Assembly (NCBI GenBank): GCA_017625405.1
Contig: JAGALB010000011.1
Coordinates: forward strand, 1 to 42,717
DNA: 42,717 nucleotides
Reading direction: 5' to 3'
Source of the DNA: Ruminiclostridium sp.
GTDB taxonomy: Bacteria > Bacillota > Clostridia > Oscillospirales > Ruminococcaceae
Every line of letters starts with the position of its first letter. Position 1 is the stretch's first letter. The position numbers were made by a program, and so were the translations under genes. The notes beneath the pieces were generated by a model. The model was not told the DNA's origin and did not search any database. It saw only the letters and a list, made by a program, of their open reading frames with translations. Below are positions 8,270 to 16,090 of this stretch, piece after piece.

Positions 8270-9545
8270 CCTTCCAAAAGGACGGTTTTTCTTTTATAAT
8301 AAAGGTGTAAGAAGAAAACAACATCAGGCTGAAAAGGAGGTATAATATGAACATTAAGTATACTTTTGAGGAAAAGTTTAATGCGGTTAATCGTATTAAG
8401 AATGGCGAAAAAGTTGAAACGTTATCCTCTGAACTCGGGATTTCCGAAAAGACTCTTCTGGACTGGTGTGATAAATACCGACTTGTTAAAGGAAGTACTG
8501 AAATAACAATTTCACAATATAATGATTTGCTTCGGGTAGTAGAAAAGCAAAAACAGATGTTGGAAGTGCTTCAAACGGTTGATTGTAATGTACACTCACC
8601 GTTACAAGAAAAGCTTTGTGAACTTGAAGAGCTACAGAACAAATACAGTGTACGTGTTATATGCGATGCTCTTAAAGTTCCCAGAGGAACATTTTACAAC
8701 CATATCAAGAGAAATAAAAGAGGAAATAGCCTTGAGGCAAAACGTAAGGAAAAATTGGCTGAAGATATAAAACGAATTTATGAAGACAATAACCAGATTT
8801 TCGGTGCAGCAAAAATCACAGCATTGTTGAAACAGGAGGGGATTATTGTGAGTGAAAAGTATGTTCGTAAAATTATGAATGAAATGGAGTTAAAGAGTGT
8901 TCGCACTGACTCTAAAAAGAATTATGTTAAAAACAAGAAGCGTACTAATGTTATAAAACAAAACTTTACGGCTGAAAAGCCTGACGCGGTGTGGGTAAGT
9001 GATGTTACCGCTTTCAGAATAAAAGAAAAATGGTATTATGTTTGTGTTATTCTTGATTTATATTCAAGAAAGGTAGTAGCACACAAAGTATCAAGGAGCA
9101 ATAGCACTCATCTTTGTAAAATAACATTCAAAAATGCGTGGGAAGATAGAAAGCCAAATGCAGGCCTTATATTCCATTCAGATAATGGCAGCAATTATGT
9201 TTCAAATGCTTTTTGTAGCTATCTTGAATCGAAAGGAGTTATCAGATCTTACTCGAAATCCCGCACACCTCATGACAACGCCGTAGCTGAATCTTTCTTC
9301 GCATCGCTTAAAAGAGAAGAAATATACAGAAGAGAATTTTCAAGCGAGAAAGATTTTGAAAGAACAGTTGTGCGATATATCGAGTTTTATAACAGCAGGC
9401 GCCCTCATTCTTCAATAGACTATAAGACACCTAACAAGTATGAAGAGATATATTATAATGAAATGAATCCTGCCGGTTAACTCATATAGAATAAGTTCCG
9501 CACTTAATTTATGTACGTGTTCAGAATGGCTACTTCTTATTAGTT
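8270..9545 (+). mobile_element. IS3-family insertion sequence (ends not resolved)
   Basis: A transposase gene with its own leader sits between two unrelated accessory units. On the left a hairpin GTCCTT/AAGGAC (about 8267-8283) followed by a T-run precedes the gene. On the right the sequence near 9519-9543 resembles the right half of the 68-bp dispersed repeat. I could not find convincing terminal inverted repeats or a target duplication, so the limits given are only approximate. Confidence 0.6.
8347..9480 (+). CDS. IS3-family transposase, single fused ORF
   Basis: A 377-residue DDE transposase that cuts and joins the element's ends. An N-terminal helix-turn-helix (about 5-50, 'VETLSSELGISEKTLLDWCDKY'), a Leu/Gln helical stretch (60-95), an IS3 linker-type HTH_21 region (140-195) and an rve integrase core follow in order. 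The catalytic triad is visible in 'VWVSDVTAF', 'IFHSDNGSNY' and 'NAVAESFFASLKREE'. Most IS3 elements join orfA and orfB by a -1 frameshift; here both parts are in one open frame. AAGGAGG lies 8 nt before the ATG. The gene appears intact, so the element could be active. Confidence 0.92.
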   Translation: MNIKYTFEEKFNAVNRIKNGEKVETLSSELGISEKTLLDWCDKYRLVKGSTEITISQYNDLLRVVEKQKQMLEVLQTVDCNVHSPLQEKLCELEELQNKYSVRVICDALKVPRGTFYNHIKRNKRGNSLEAKRKEKLAEDIKRIYEDNNQIFGAAKITALLKQEGIIVSEKYVRKIMNEMELKSVRTDSKKNYVKNKKRTNVIKQNFTAEKPDAVWVSDVTAFRIKEKWYYVCVILDLYSRKVVAHKVSRSNSTHLCKITFKNAWEDRKPNAGLIFHSDNGSNYVSNAFCSYLESKGVIRSYSKSRTPHDNAVAESFFASLKREEIYRREFSSEKDFERTVVRYIEFYNSRRPHSSIDYKTPNKYEEIYYNEMNPAG

Positions 9546-9547
9546 TT

Positions 9548-9626
9548 ATAATTGTAATTACAATTATCATTATAATTATATTTAAAAATAAAATTACAAT
9601 ATATTGACAAATTATAATTAAAATGC
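9548..9626. promoter_or_regulatory. Operator-like 20-bp perfect palindrome near the TA operon promoter
   Basis: 9548-9567 is a perfect 20-bp palindrome centred on GTAATTAC. Shorter AT-rich palindromes follow (TATAATTATA at 9571-9580; AATTATAATT near the -35/-10 spacer). Clustered dyads at the promoter of a toxin-antitoxin-like operon are typical of autoregulation by the antitoxin, here the Phd/YefM-like protein; that role is inferred. Confidence 0.55.
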
Positions 9627-9632
9627 TATAAT
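9604..9632 (+). promoter_or_regulatory. Consensus sigma-A promoter of the Phd/HipA-like/HIRAN operon
   Basis: TTGACA at 9604-9609, a 17-nt spacer and TATAAT at 9627-9632: a perfect match to both hexamers. The first start codon is at 9668. Confidence 0.85.
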
Positions 9633-9667
9633 TGATTAGAAATCATTATCTTTGAGGAGGTGTCTTT

Positions 9668-9880
9668 TTGCATTTATCAAAAGTTCTTAATCAATTAATC
9701 CCAATTACGCAATTTAATAAAGGAAAGGCATCTCAATTGTTTTCTAGGGTACAACAAGGTGAAACACTTGTCGTCATGAAAAACAATGTGGCGGTTGCAA
9801 TTGTTATATCACCAGAGGAATATTCTATAATTGAAAAATATAAGATTAACAATAACAACGAGGGAAATAAATATGATTGA
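9668..9880 (+). CDS. Phd/YefM-like antitoxin candidate
   Basis: A 70-residue protein. The pattern 'ITQFNKGKASQLFSRVQQGETLVVMKNNVAVAIVISPEEY' matches the Phd/YefM fold, in which the N-terminal part binds operator DNA and the C-terminal tail binds a toxin. The start is TTG with GAGGAGG 7 nt upstream (9654-9660). Its end overlaps the next gene by 8 nt, implying coupled translation. Partners of Phd proteins are normally Doc or RelE-type toxins; here the downstream gene is a HipA-like kinase, which is unusual. Family call is moderately sure; pairing is by context. Confidence 0.72.
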   Translation: MHLSKVLNQLIPITQFNKGKASQLFSRVQQGETLVVMKNNVAVAIVISPEEYSIIEKYKINNNNEGNKYD

Positions 9881-10805
9881 TGTTATTGATTTTAGCAGTT
9901 GGAAAGAGTATGATGGCGCTTCAGAAGGTAGTGGGCGTAGTGAAAAAATATGGTTGAAATCAGACAACGGACAAATAGGTCTATTCAAATTTCCGAAAAT
10001 TGATCCAGTGGATAACAAAGAAACAACAGAGCATATTTCAGAACATTTAGCTCACAAAATTGGTGAAACCATCGGTGTATTAACAGCTAAAGTAGATATC
10101 GGAACCTATAATGGCAGAATCGGTAGTATGAGTTATTTTGTATGCGAAGAGAACGAGTTTTTAAAAGAAGGTATTTGGTTTCTATCGGCAAAATTTCCTA
10201 AATATGATATTGAGAAAATGAAAGATGAGGAAAGCGGTAAATACTACTGTTTAGAACATTTATTTGGTGCTGCTTCAAACTGGCTTTCTAATAGGGTACA
10301 TATTGAAATGATGCTTTTTGATTTCTTGATTGGAAATAGCGATAGGCATCAGAGTAATTGGGCAATTTTGATAGGTGCAAAAATGGAAAAAGGGTTATCA
10401 ATAAGCATTCGACAATGTCCTTTGTATGATAATGGTTCATCTTTGTGTTGTTATGTTAACAGAGAAAAAGTTTCTGAATTATTAGGTAATGATAAAAACC
10501 GATTTGACGCTCTAGTAGATTCAAAATCCAAATCAAGAATTCGCATAGATGGGAATAAAAAAAGATTACCTTCCCATCGAGAAATGATAGAGCACTTGTT
10601 CAAGAATTATTCTGTTTCAAAAGAAATAGCTAGAGATTTTTTAAGTCACATTTCTGCTGAAATTATAAACTCTCTCATAGCTGAATATCCCAATGAAATT
10701 TTATCGGCAGATAAGAAAATTTTGATTAATAAGTTTTTAATTAACAAAATTAACATTTTAGAAGAATTGTTAAAGGAGTATGATAAGCATGACTCAAAAA
10801 AATAG
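9873..10805 (+). CDS. HipA-like Ser/Thr kinase without N-terminal subdomain (toxin candidate)
   Basis: A 310-residue kinase of the HipA superfamily, whose members stop growth by phosphorylating targets such as aminoacyl-tRNA synthetases. Visible parts: a Gly/Ser loop 'EGSGRSEK' (18-25), ATP-binding Lys39 in 'LFKFPK', Glu57 in 'TTEHISEHLA', the catalytic loop 'GNSDRHQSN' (Asp157, Asn162) and the metal-binding 'YDNGSSL' (Asp186). Classical HipA is about 440 residues; the N-terminal ~100 are missing here, as in HipT and CtkA. A HipA-N-like segment is found in the next gene instead. I chose the ATG at 9873 because GAGGG lies 8 nt upstream. All key kinase residues are present, so activity is likely; the substrate is unknown. 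Confidence 0.82.
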   Translation: MIDVIDFSSWKEYDGASEGSGRSEKIWLKSDNGQIGLFKFPKIDPVDNKETTEHISEHLAHKIGETIGVLTAKVDIGTYNGRIGSMSYFVCEENEFLKEGIWFLSAKFPKYDIEKMKDEESGKYYCLEHLFGAASNWLSNRVHIEMMLFDFLIGNSDRHQSNWAILIGAKMEKGLSISIRQCPLYDNGSSLCCYVNREKVSELLGNDKNRFDALVDSKSKSRIRIDGNKKRLPSHREMIEHLFKNYSVSKEIARDFLSHISAEIINSLIAEYPNEILSADKKILINKFLINKINILEELLKEYDKHDSKK

Positions 10806-11475
10806 ATATTTATATTTAATTTGGAAGGATCCTCTAACAAGGCAAAATTTCACAATCGGAAAACTAGGAAGCGGATCTAAATATTTCTTTGAATATGCAG
10901 CCGATATTGGCAAAGCGGAAAAAAATGGTTGGACGAAATTTGAAGTTTTTCCAGAAGAAAAACTTTATGAAAGTGATGCTTTGTTTCCAGTTTTTGCAAG
11001 CCGTCTCCCAGATAAAAAAAGACGTGACATTGATAAAATTCTAGAAAAATATGGTTTGTCAACATTCGATGAATTTGAATTGTTAAGAAAAAGCGAGGGA
11101 CGTCTTCCAATTGACACTTATTCATTTATAGATCCTATTTTTCCAGATGATCAAACTGTCCAACGAGATTTTTACATTATGGGTGTGAGACATCATGCGC
11201 TGTGTGAAGGGAAAGACTGTTCGCTTTTGCCTATGATCAACGTTGAGGATGAATTGATTTTTGAAAAAGAGCCAGAAAATGAATTCGATATTAATGCGAT
11301 TAAAGTTCAAACATCTGCTGGTGATATTTTGGGGTATGTGCCTAGATATTACAATGAGGCTATTTTAGAACGATTAAAAAAAAGCATGACATATTCTTGT
11401 AAAATCATTGATATTAATCGTTCTCAAGGTTGTTCTGAATGTATTAAAGTTAGATTAAATATGCCAAGAGAATAA
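10789..11475 (+). CDS. HIRAN-domain protein with HipA N-terminal-like front
   Basis: A 228-residue protein, third gene of the operon, overlapping the kinase gene by 17 nt. Residues about 125-225 match HIRAN ('FYIMGVRHHALCEGK', 'LIFEKEPENEFDINAIKVQT', 'ILGYVPRYYNE'), a domain that binds DNA ends or damaged DNA. Residues about 1-115 ('YLIWKDPLTRQNFTIGKLG', 'LFPVFASRLPDKKRRDI', 'EGRLPIDTYSFI') resemble the N-terminal subdomain of HipA, equivalent to HipS of the HipBST system. I preferred the ATG at 10789 (AAGGAG 10 nt upstream) over 10780. It may bind and restrain the kinase. The HIRAN call is firm; the HipA-N likeness is by eye. Confidence 0.78.
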   Translation: MTQKNRYLYLIWKDPLTRQNFTIGKLGSGSKYFFEYAADIGKAEKNGWTKFEVFPEEKLYESDALFPVFASRLPDKKRRDIDKILEKYGLSTFDEFELLRKSEGRLPIDTYSFIDPIFPDDQTVQRDFYIMGVRHHALCEGKDCSLLPMINVEDELIFEKEPENEFDINAIKVQTSAGDILGYVPRYYNEAILERLKKSMTYSCKIIDINRSQGCSECIKVRLNMPRE

Positions 11476-11530
11476 TAGAATACAATAAACAGAGTGGAAT
11501 TTCCGCTATGATTTGTTATTGTATAACAAA

Positions 11531-11600
11531 ACCACTCGCAGAGCGAGTGGTCAGTTTGTTGACAAACCCCATATTCTATGAGGAATATGGGGTATATTTT
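11531..11600 (+). terminator. Two successive hairpins ending the TA-like operon
   Basis: ACCACTCGC/GCGAGTGGT (11531-11539 and 11543-11551, loop AGA) is followed by an 11-bp stem (11566-11576 and 11583-11593) with tail ATATTTTTT. The second is a canonical intrinsic terminator about 90 nt after the HIRAN gene. Confidence 0.8.
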
Positions 11601-11893
11601 TTAAGTGATGCAAAATAAAGAAAAACGAATTAGAATTGCAAAATCCATAATGAATTGAATCTTGTCAACTAATATACATAAATAAAGTGTTGTACTTGTT
11701 TGAAGCGCAGAATTTCTTTTTATGTGCATGTTCGGATTGCGACCTCTTGAAAAGTTTTTTGAAAATTTTATAAAGTTTGAAATCAGGGAATATTGATTTG
11801 GGATGATTGACAAATGGCTTTGTTGTGCGGTTTCTAGTGAATAAAAAAGCAGCCGTTCCAAACTTTTGTTCGGATTGGCTACCTCTTATCATA
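11601..11893. other. Non-coding remnant region with repeat fragments
   Basis: No credible gene is visible here. It contains a partial look-alike of the dispersed repeat (11729-11750), AT-rich filler, and the full repeat copy B (11824-11891) directly before the tRNA-Thr 3' end. It reads like a scar of element insertion and loss. Confidence 0.5.
11824..11891. repeat. 68-bp dispersed repeat, copy B, abutting tRNA-Thr
   Basis: Direct repeat of 653-720 with 4 mismatches. On the minus strand its arms and the following T-run form a terminator-like hairpin only 2 nt beyond the CCA of tRNA-Thr(CGT), so it probably ends that transcript. Confidence 0.85.
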
Positions 11894-11969
11894 TGGAGCT
11901 AGTGACGTGACTCGAACACGCGACCTGCTCATTACGAATGAGCTGCACTACCAACTGTGCTACACTAGC
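11894..11969 (-). tRNA. tRNA-Thr (anticodon CGT)
   Basis: A 76-nt cloverleaf. The acceptor arms are GCTAGTG/CACTAGC, the anticodon stem GCTCA/TGAGC has loop TTCGTAA, and the T-loop is TTCGAGT. The 3' CCA is encoded. It reads ACG codons. It lies at the right edge of the accessory block, a common site for genomic-island insertion. Confidence 0.97.
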
Positions 11970-12050
11970 ATATAAAAAATTCAAAATAGGGTTGAAATAA
12001 TTGTCGTAATATGATAAAATAAAACTGTATATTAAAATATTACTTTACTT

Positions 12051-12078
12051 ATTATACACATTTTTGCTCGTTTGTCAA
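12051..12078 (-). promoter_or_regulatory. Sigma-A-type promoter, probably for tRNA-Thr(CGT)
   Basis: Minus strand TTGACA (12078-12073), 16-nt spacer, TATAAT (12056-12051). It would give a leader of about 75 nt before the tRNA 5' end and overlaps the 5' region of the divergent membrane gene. Confidence 0.55.
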
Positions 12079-12092
12079 GTGAGGTGACAGTT

Positions 12093-13421
12093 TTGGAGCT
12101 TAAGAACAAGGTTGGCCAGATTGTACTTCGTGTAGTATGCGCCATTTTTCTTATTATAGCTATTTTTCTTGGCTGTGTTGCGGCTTTCTACTCCATAGGC
12201 GGCGGCGCTCCCAATTTATTCGGCAAATATTTTTATCTTGTAAAAACCGATGCGTTTGATCTTCTTAAAAACGGTACAGCTCTCATTGCTGAAGAGGTTG
12301 ACGCTTATGAAATCCAACCCTGGAATATCGTTATTTTCACATTGGAAAACAATGCGCCTGCTCTGGCTGAAATACGCAACAGCGAGCTTGCTGACGGCGT
12401 TTACAGCTTTACTGCAGTTACTGAGAACGGTAGCGAAATAACGCTTTCGCAAAGCCAGATTGTTGCCAAGGGTATGACATATTCCGATTTCTGGGGAGCA
12501 GTTATAAGCTTTGCGTCTTCTCCGCTAGGTGTAATGCTGATTGCGGTGGTTCCGTGTCTTATAATAATTGTTGTTGAAATTACAAAATTCATAAGAAAGA
12601 CTCTTCCTCAGCCCGAAATAGAAACTGTGAAAAAGCAGTATGAAACTCCTACATACACTCCCGATACAGGACGTGCAGGCGCAATGAGTGCTTATAAAGC
12701 GGGCTCCCTTGATGACAGCATCGGAATTTATGATAATCAGGGCAAGTCAACCAGCGTTGACCGCACTGATGTTCTTGAAATATCAAATCAGCCTGAGATT
12801 CCGCTGTTTTTAAGACAGCAGAGACCCGCCCCCAAGCCTCAGACAAAGCGTTCAAACGAAACGATGCCCTTGTCACAGAAAAAGCTGAATGCTGCAATTG
12901 CGGCAGCAAAGGCTGAACGTGAAATGATGACTGAACGGGAAAAGTCCGAACAGGAAATAAGGGCAGAGCGTGAAAAGACCGTAAAGGATATTCAGAAAAA
13001 CCGTGGTGCGATAATTGCAGCCGAAAAGGAGCATGAAGAATATCTCAAGAATGTAAACAATGTGGTAAATGATAAGGGAAAGGCAAAAGCCGCTTCCGAT
13101 GCAGCTGTACGAAATATGATGCAGAAAACTGCGGATATTGAGCCTGTTCAGCCCGTACAGCGTCCCACTCCGAGAAGTAATTTCAGACCTGAGTTCAATT
13201 CTTCGCTGCCGACTCAGAGGGCAGCACAGCGTACTTCTCAGATAAGAAGACCATCTGATGAAGAGGTCAAGCAGTATACTCCCAGAAAGCAACTTACTTC
13301 GCCTTCTTCAAATCATAGCACAACTTCAATCCCACGTCTTGACGCACTTCTTAATGAGGATGTAGACGGCGATTCCTATAACCTTGATGATATTCTTGCA
13401 ACTCTTGACAAAAGAGGATGA
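12093..13421 (+). CDS. Membrane protein resembling an inactive signal peptidase with long cytoplasmic tail
   Basis: A 442-residue protein. A membrane segment (about 10-34), an outside domain (about 35-130) and a second membrane segment (about 132-165) are arranged as in SipW/archaeal-type signal peptidase I. However, the segment that should hold the catalytic Ser ('SGSMEP') reads TDAFD (52-56), and the GD-motif position reads 'PWNIVIF'. The remaining ~275 residues are polar. They include an Ala/Lys/Glu-rich coiled-coil stretch (about 265-345) and a basic, Pro/Ser-rich end closing with 'LDDILATLDKRG'. I chose the TTG at 12093 because GAGGTG lies 6 nt upstream; TTG at 12072 is an alternative. 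It is probably not a protease and may be a scaffold. Function unknown. Confidence 0.68.
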   Translation: MELKNKVGQIVLRVVCAIFLIIAIFLGCVAAFYSIGGGAPNLFGKYFYLVKTDAFDLLKNGTALIAEEVDAYEIQPWNIVIFTLENNAPALAEIRNSELADGVYSFTAVTENGSEITLSQSQIVAKGMTYSDFWGAVISFASSPLGVMLIAVVPCLIIIVVEITKFIRKTLPQPEIETVKKQYETPTYTPDTGRAGAMSAYKAGSLDDSIGIYDNQGKSTSVDRTDVLEISNQPEIPLFLRQQRPAPKPQTKRSNETMPLSQKKLNAAIAAAKAEREMMTEREKSEQEIRAEREKTVKDIQKNRGAIIAAEKEHEEYLKNVNNVVNDKGKAKAASDAAVRNMMQKTADIEPVQPVQRPTPRSNFRPEFNSSLPTQRAAQRTSQIRRPSDEEVKQYTPRKQLTSPSSNHSTTSIPRLDALLNEDVDGDSYNLDDILATLDKRG

Positions 13422-13539
13422 AGCGTGCCGCTTCGGGCGATATCGCCTTTTAAAATTCTTGATGAATGAGAAAGAAATGTTTGACGGCGGGGTCGTAAAC
13501 TTTCCGTATATAAACATGATGAAGCGTGCCGCTTCGGGC
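13417..13539 (+). repeat. 22-bp direct repeat over the gene's stop codon and 100 nt downstream
   Basis: GATGAAGCGTGCCGCTTCGG plus GC occurs at 13417-13438 (it contains the TGA stop of the pseudo-signal-peptidase gene) and again at 13518-13539. Each copy holds a GAAGC/GCTTC hairpin. The pattern suggests a local duplication of the gene's 3' end. Confidence 0.85.
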
Positions 13540-13550
13540 AAATAATAAAA

Positions 13551-13590
13551 AACGGCGGAAACCAATTCGGTTTCCGCCGTTAATTTTTAT
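13551..13590. terminator. Bidirectional terminator between convergent genes
   Basis: A perfect 13-bp stem (13551-13563 and 13569-13581, loop AATTC) has TAATTTTTATT on the plus side and TTTTTTATT on the minus side. It can end both the plus-strand membrane gene and the minus-strand glyQS transcript. Confidence 0.88.
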
Positions 13591-13684
13591 TCTTTAAAAC
13601 TGCTGTTTAACGTAACCTGCCGTTCAGCTTATTCCGACAAATCAGAAGCTATTAAAAGGCAGGAATCGCCAGAGGCGGCTCGCC

Positions 13685-15061
13685 TCAGAAGAAGATGCGT
13701 TCTTCGATATATGCCTTTACTTCGGAAATCGGGATACGTACCTGCTGCATTGTATCACGTTCACGAACAGTTACACACTTGTCTTCTTCACTTTCAAAGT
13801 CGTATGTGATACAGAAAGGAGTGCCGATTTCATCTTCTCTTCTGTATCTCTTACCGATAGCGCCTGCATCATCATAGTCAACAGGGAAGTATTTGCAAAG
13901 CTCGTCTGCGAGAGCCTGTGCAGGTTCGGCAAGCTTCTTGGAAAGAGGAAGAACAGCAGCCTTGATGGGTGCAAGATAGGGGTGGAAGTGGAGAACTGTT
14001 CTTGTTGTACCGTCTTCGAGAGCTTCTTCGTCATAAGCTTCTGTTACAACAGCGAGGAAGAGACGTTCTACGCCGAGAGAAGGCTCGATAACGTAAGGAA
14101 TGTACTTTTCGTTTGCTTCCTGGTCGAAGTATTCAAGCTTCTGACCGCTTGTCTTGATGTGCTGGTTGAGGTCGTAGTCTGTTCTGTCGGCAACGCCCCA
14201 GAGTTCGCCCCAGCCGAAGGGGAAGAGGTATTCAAAGTCAGTTGTAGCCTTGGAGTAGAAGCAGAGTTCTTCGGGGCTGTGGTCACGGAGTCTGAGGTTT
14301 TCTTCCTTGATGTTGAGGGAGAGGAGCCAGTTCTTGCAGAAGTCCTTCCAGTAGTAGAACCAGTCAAGGTCTGTACCGGGCTTGCAGAAGAATTCAAGTT
14401 CCATCTGTTCAAATTCACGTACACGGAAAATAAAGTTACCGGGTGTAATTTCGTTTCTGAAGGATTTACCGATCTGACCTACGCCGAAAGGAATCTTTTT
14501 ACGTGTTGTACGCTGGATATTTGCGAAGTTTACGAAAATACCCTGTGCTGTTTCGGGACGGAGATAAAGCTCAGCCTTGCTGTCTTCTGTAACGCCCTGG
14601 AAGGTCTTGAACATAAGGTTGAACTGACGGATATCGGTGAAGTTTGCTTTGCCGCAGTTAGGACATACAATACCCTTTTCAGCGATATAGTCAGTCATCT
14701 GCTGGTTTGTCCAGCCTGCAACGTTTGTGCCGTCAAAGTCTTCGATAAGGTTGTCGGCTCTGTGACGTGTCTTACATTCCTTACAGTCCATAAGAGGGTC
14801 GGAGAAGCCGCCGATGTGGCCTGAAGCAACCCATGTCTGGGGATTCATAAGGATTGCGCTGTCAAGACCGACATTGTACTTGTTTTCCTGAACGAACTTC
14901 TTCATCCATGCTTTTTTGATGTTGTTCTTGAGTTCAACACCGAGAGGGCCGTAGTCCCATGTGTTTGCGAGACCGCCGTAGATTTCACTGCCGGGGTAGA
15001 TGAAGCCTCTGCCTTTGCAGAGAGCAACAAGTTTGTCCATTACTTTTTCTGTGTTCTTCAT
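13685..15061 (-). CDS. glyQS: Glycyl-tRNA synthetase, dimeric class II type
   Basis: A 458-residue enzyme that joins glycine to tRNA-Gly with ATP. The start ('[32 protein letters not shown]') and motif 2 ('[15 protein letters not shown]', '[14 protein letters not shown]') are typical of the alpha2 GlyRS, as is motif 3 ('[13 protein letters not shown]'). The C-terminal anticodon-binding domain begins near residue 355 ('[19 protein letters not shown]'). A Cys4 cluster (CKECKTRH...CPNCGK) lies in the insertion near residue 95-135. Length is normal. AAAGGA is about 10 nt before the ATG. It is the last gene of the operon ilvE - lipoprotein - lipoprotein - glyQS, 51 nt after the second lipoprotein; I see no T-box leader in that gap. 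Confidence 0.97.
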   Translation of the reverse strand: MKNTEKVMDKLVALCKGRGFIYPGSEIYGGLANTWDYGPLGVELKNNIKKAWMKKFVQENKYNVGLDSAILMNPQTWVASGHIGGFSDPLMDCKECKTRHRADNLIEDFDGTNVAGWTNQQMTDYIAEKGIVCPNCGKANFTDIRQFNLMFKTFQGVTEDSKAELYLRPETAQGIFVNFANIQRTTRKKIPFGVGQIGKSFRNEITPGNFIFRVREFEQMELEFFCKPGTDLDWFYYWKDFCKNWLLSLNIKEENLRLRDHSPEELCFYSKATTDFEYLFPFGWGELWGVADRTDYDLNQHIKTSGQKLEYFDQEANEKYIPYVIEPSLGVERLFLAVVTEAYDEEALEDGTTRTVLHFHPYLAPIKAAVLPLSKKLAEPAQALADELCKYFPVDYDDAGAIGKRYRREDEIGTPFCITYDFESEEDKCVTVRERDTMQQVRIPISEVKAYIEERIFF

Positions 15062-15112
15062 TTTTTATATTTCCTTTCTTGCCCCCCGTGGCTTGAGGGG
15101 ACGTATTAACTG

Positions 15113-16081
15113 TTACTGACCTGCCTGTGTGTCGGCAGCTTCCAGAGCAGCGTGGATCGCATCGTTCAATGCGTAGTAATCAGAGTTGTTTTCGCTGAAA
15201 AAATTATAGAATATTTCACTGCATTCATCAATCTCGTCCTGTACTTCTGCAGGCATATCTGCAAATTCAGTTCCGGGATATTGTCTGTATAAATTTGTTA
15301 TGGTCAACATAGCCTGAATGGCACCACGCTCTGCGGGCATTGCCTTCTTAATTTCTTCATGACAGGATTTCAACTGTTCGGGTACAGTCATATTTTCAAT
15401 GTTGGACAATAATGTCAGGGAGTTGTTGAGGTGAATAGCAATATCGCCTTCGTCGCCGTTGAAGTAAATTTCACAGAATTTGATGAATTGTTCATCGTAC
15501 GTATCTAATAAGTATTTCAGTTCTGCAGAATATGCTCTGTATTCGCCGTTATGCAGATAAGAATAAGCGGCATTCTGAGCAGCTATCCAGTATTTATTGA
15601 ATGTATATCCGCCTTCTTCAATTCTGCCTGAAATTTCGTTCATTCTGGAGTCAGCCTTTTCGTATTCCGCACTTTCTTCGGGAGAAAGGTCGGGATATTC
15701 GGATATGTAACCGGCTATATCCAATCTGCATTCGGTAAGCTCTTTATGAATCTCAACGGTCTGAAGAAATTTACCGTGAGTTTCTTCGAGATTGGGAGGG
15801 TAAATTACACCTTCAAGACTGATGAGTGCCTCAAGCGCACCTTCAAGATGCTTTTTGGCATCAGCTTCGTTCATCATTGAAAAAGCTGATTGTGCAGCAT
15901 AGGTGCCCTGAAGGTACCGATCGCCAAAATAGGCAAGGTCTTCAATGTACATTTCATATTCCCATGCTTCGGAGGGAGCGACAGCTGCAGTAGTTGTTGC
16001 CGCCGGCTGAGTTGTGCTGCTGCAGGCCGAAACGGCAATAACCATAGCAGCGAGGATAAGTGATAATATTTTTTTAGTCAT
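15113..16081 (-). CDS. Predicted lipoprotein, helical (paralogue of upstream gene)
   Basis: A 322-residue lipoprotein. The signal peptide ends in the lipobox 'VSAC' (Cys20), followed by a Thr/Ala linker (SSTTQPAATTTAAVAP). The body is acidic and largely helical with many Tyr, Glu and Leu residues and no enzyme motif I recognise. Its signal region is nearly identical to that of the next upstream gene, and both bodies share helical spacing, so they are probably duplicates. AAAGG lies 6 nt before the ATG. It begins 9 nt after the previous stop. It is exported and tethered to the outer face of the membrane. Function unknown. Confidence 0.8.
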   Translation of the reverse strand: MTKKILSLILAAMVIAVSACSSTTQPAATTTAAVAPSEAWEYEMYIEDLAYFGDRYLQGTYAAQSAFSMMNEADAKKHLEGALEALISLEGVIYPPNLEETHGKFLQTVEIHKELTECRLDIAGYISEYPDLSPEESAEYEKADSRMNEISGRIEEGGYTFNKYWIAAQNAAYSYLHNGEYRAYSAELKYLLDTYDEQFIKFCEIYFNGDEGDIAIHLNNSLTLLSNIENMTVPEQLKSCHEEIKKAMPAERGAIQAMLTITNLYRQYPGTEFADMPAEVQDEIDECSEIFYNFFSENNSDYYALNDAIHAALEAADTQAGQ

Positions 16082-16090
16082 AAAAAACCT

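Noticed and set aside
6145-11891. Prophage
   Set aside because: No integrase, portal, capsid, tail or lysis gene is present; only defence, IS and TA-like genes.
13982-14824. 280-residue plus-strand open frame opposite glyQS
   Set aside because: It lies wholly antisense to a certain synthetase gene; its Val/Cys/Glu/Phe-heavy make-up is typical of a codon-bias shadow, with no ribosome site.
15062-15112. T-box leader before glyQS
   Set aside because: The gap is only 51 nt and lacks a T-box sequence; the ilvE leader is also too short.
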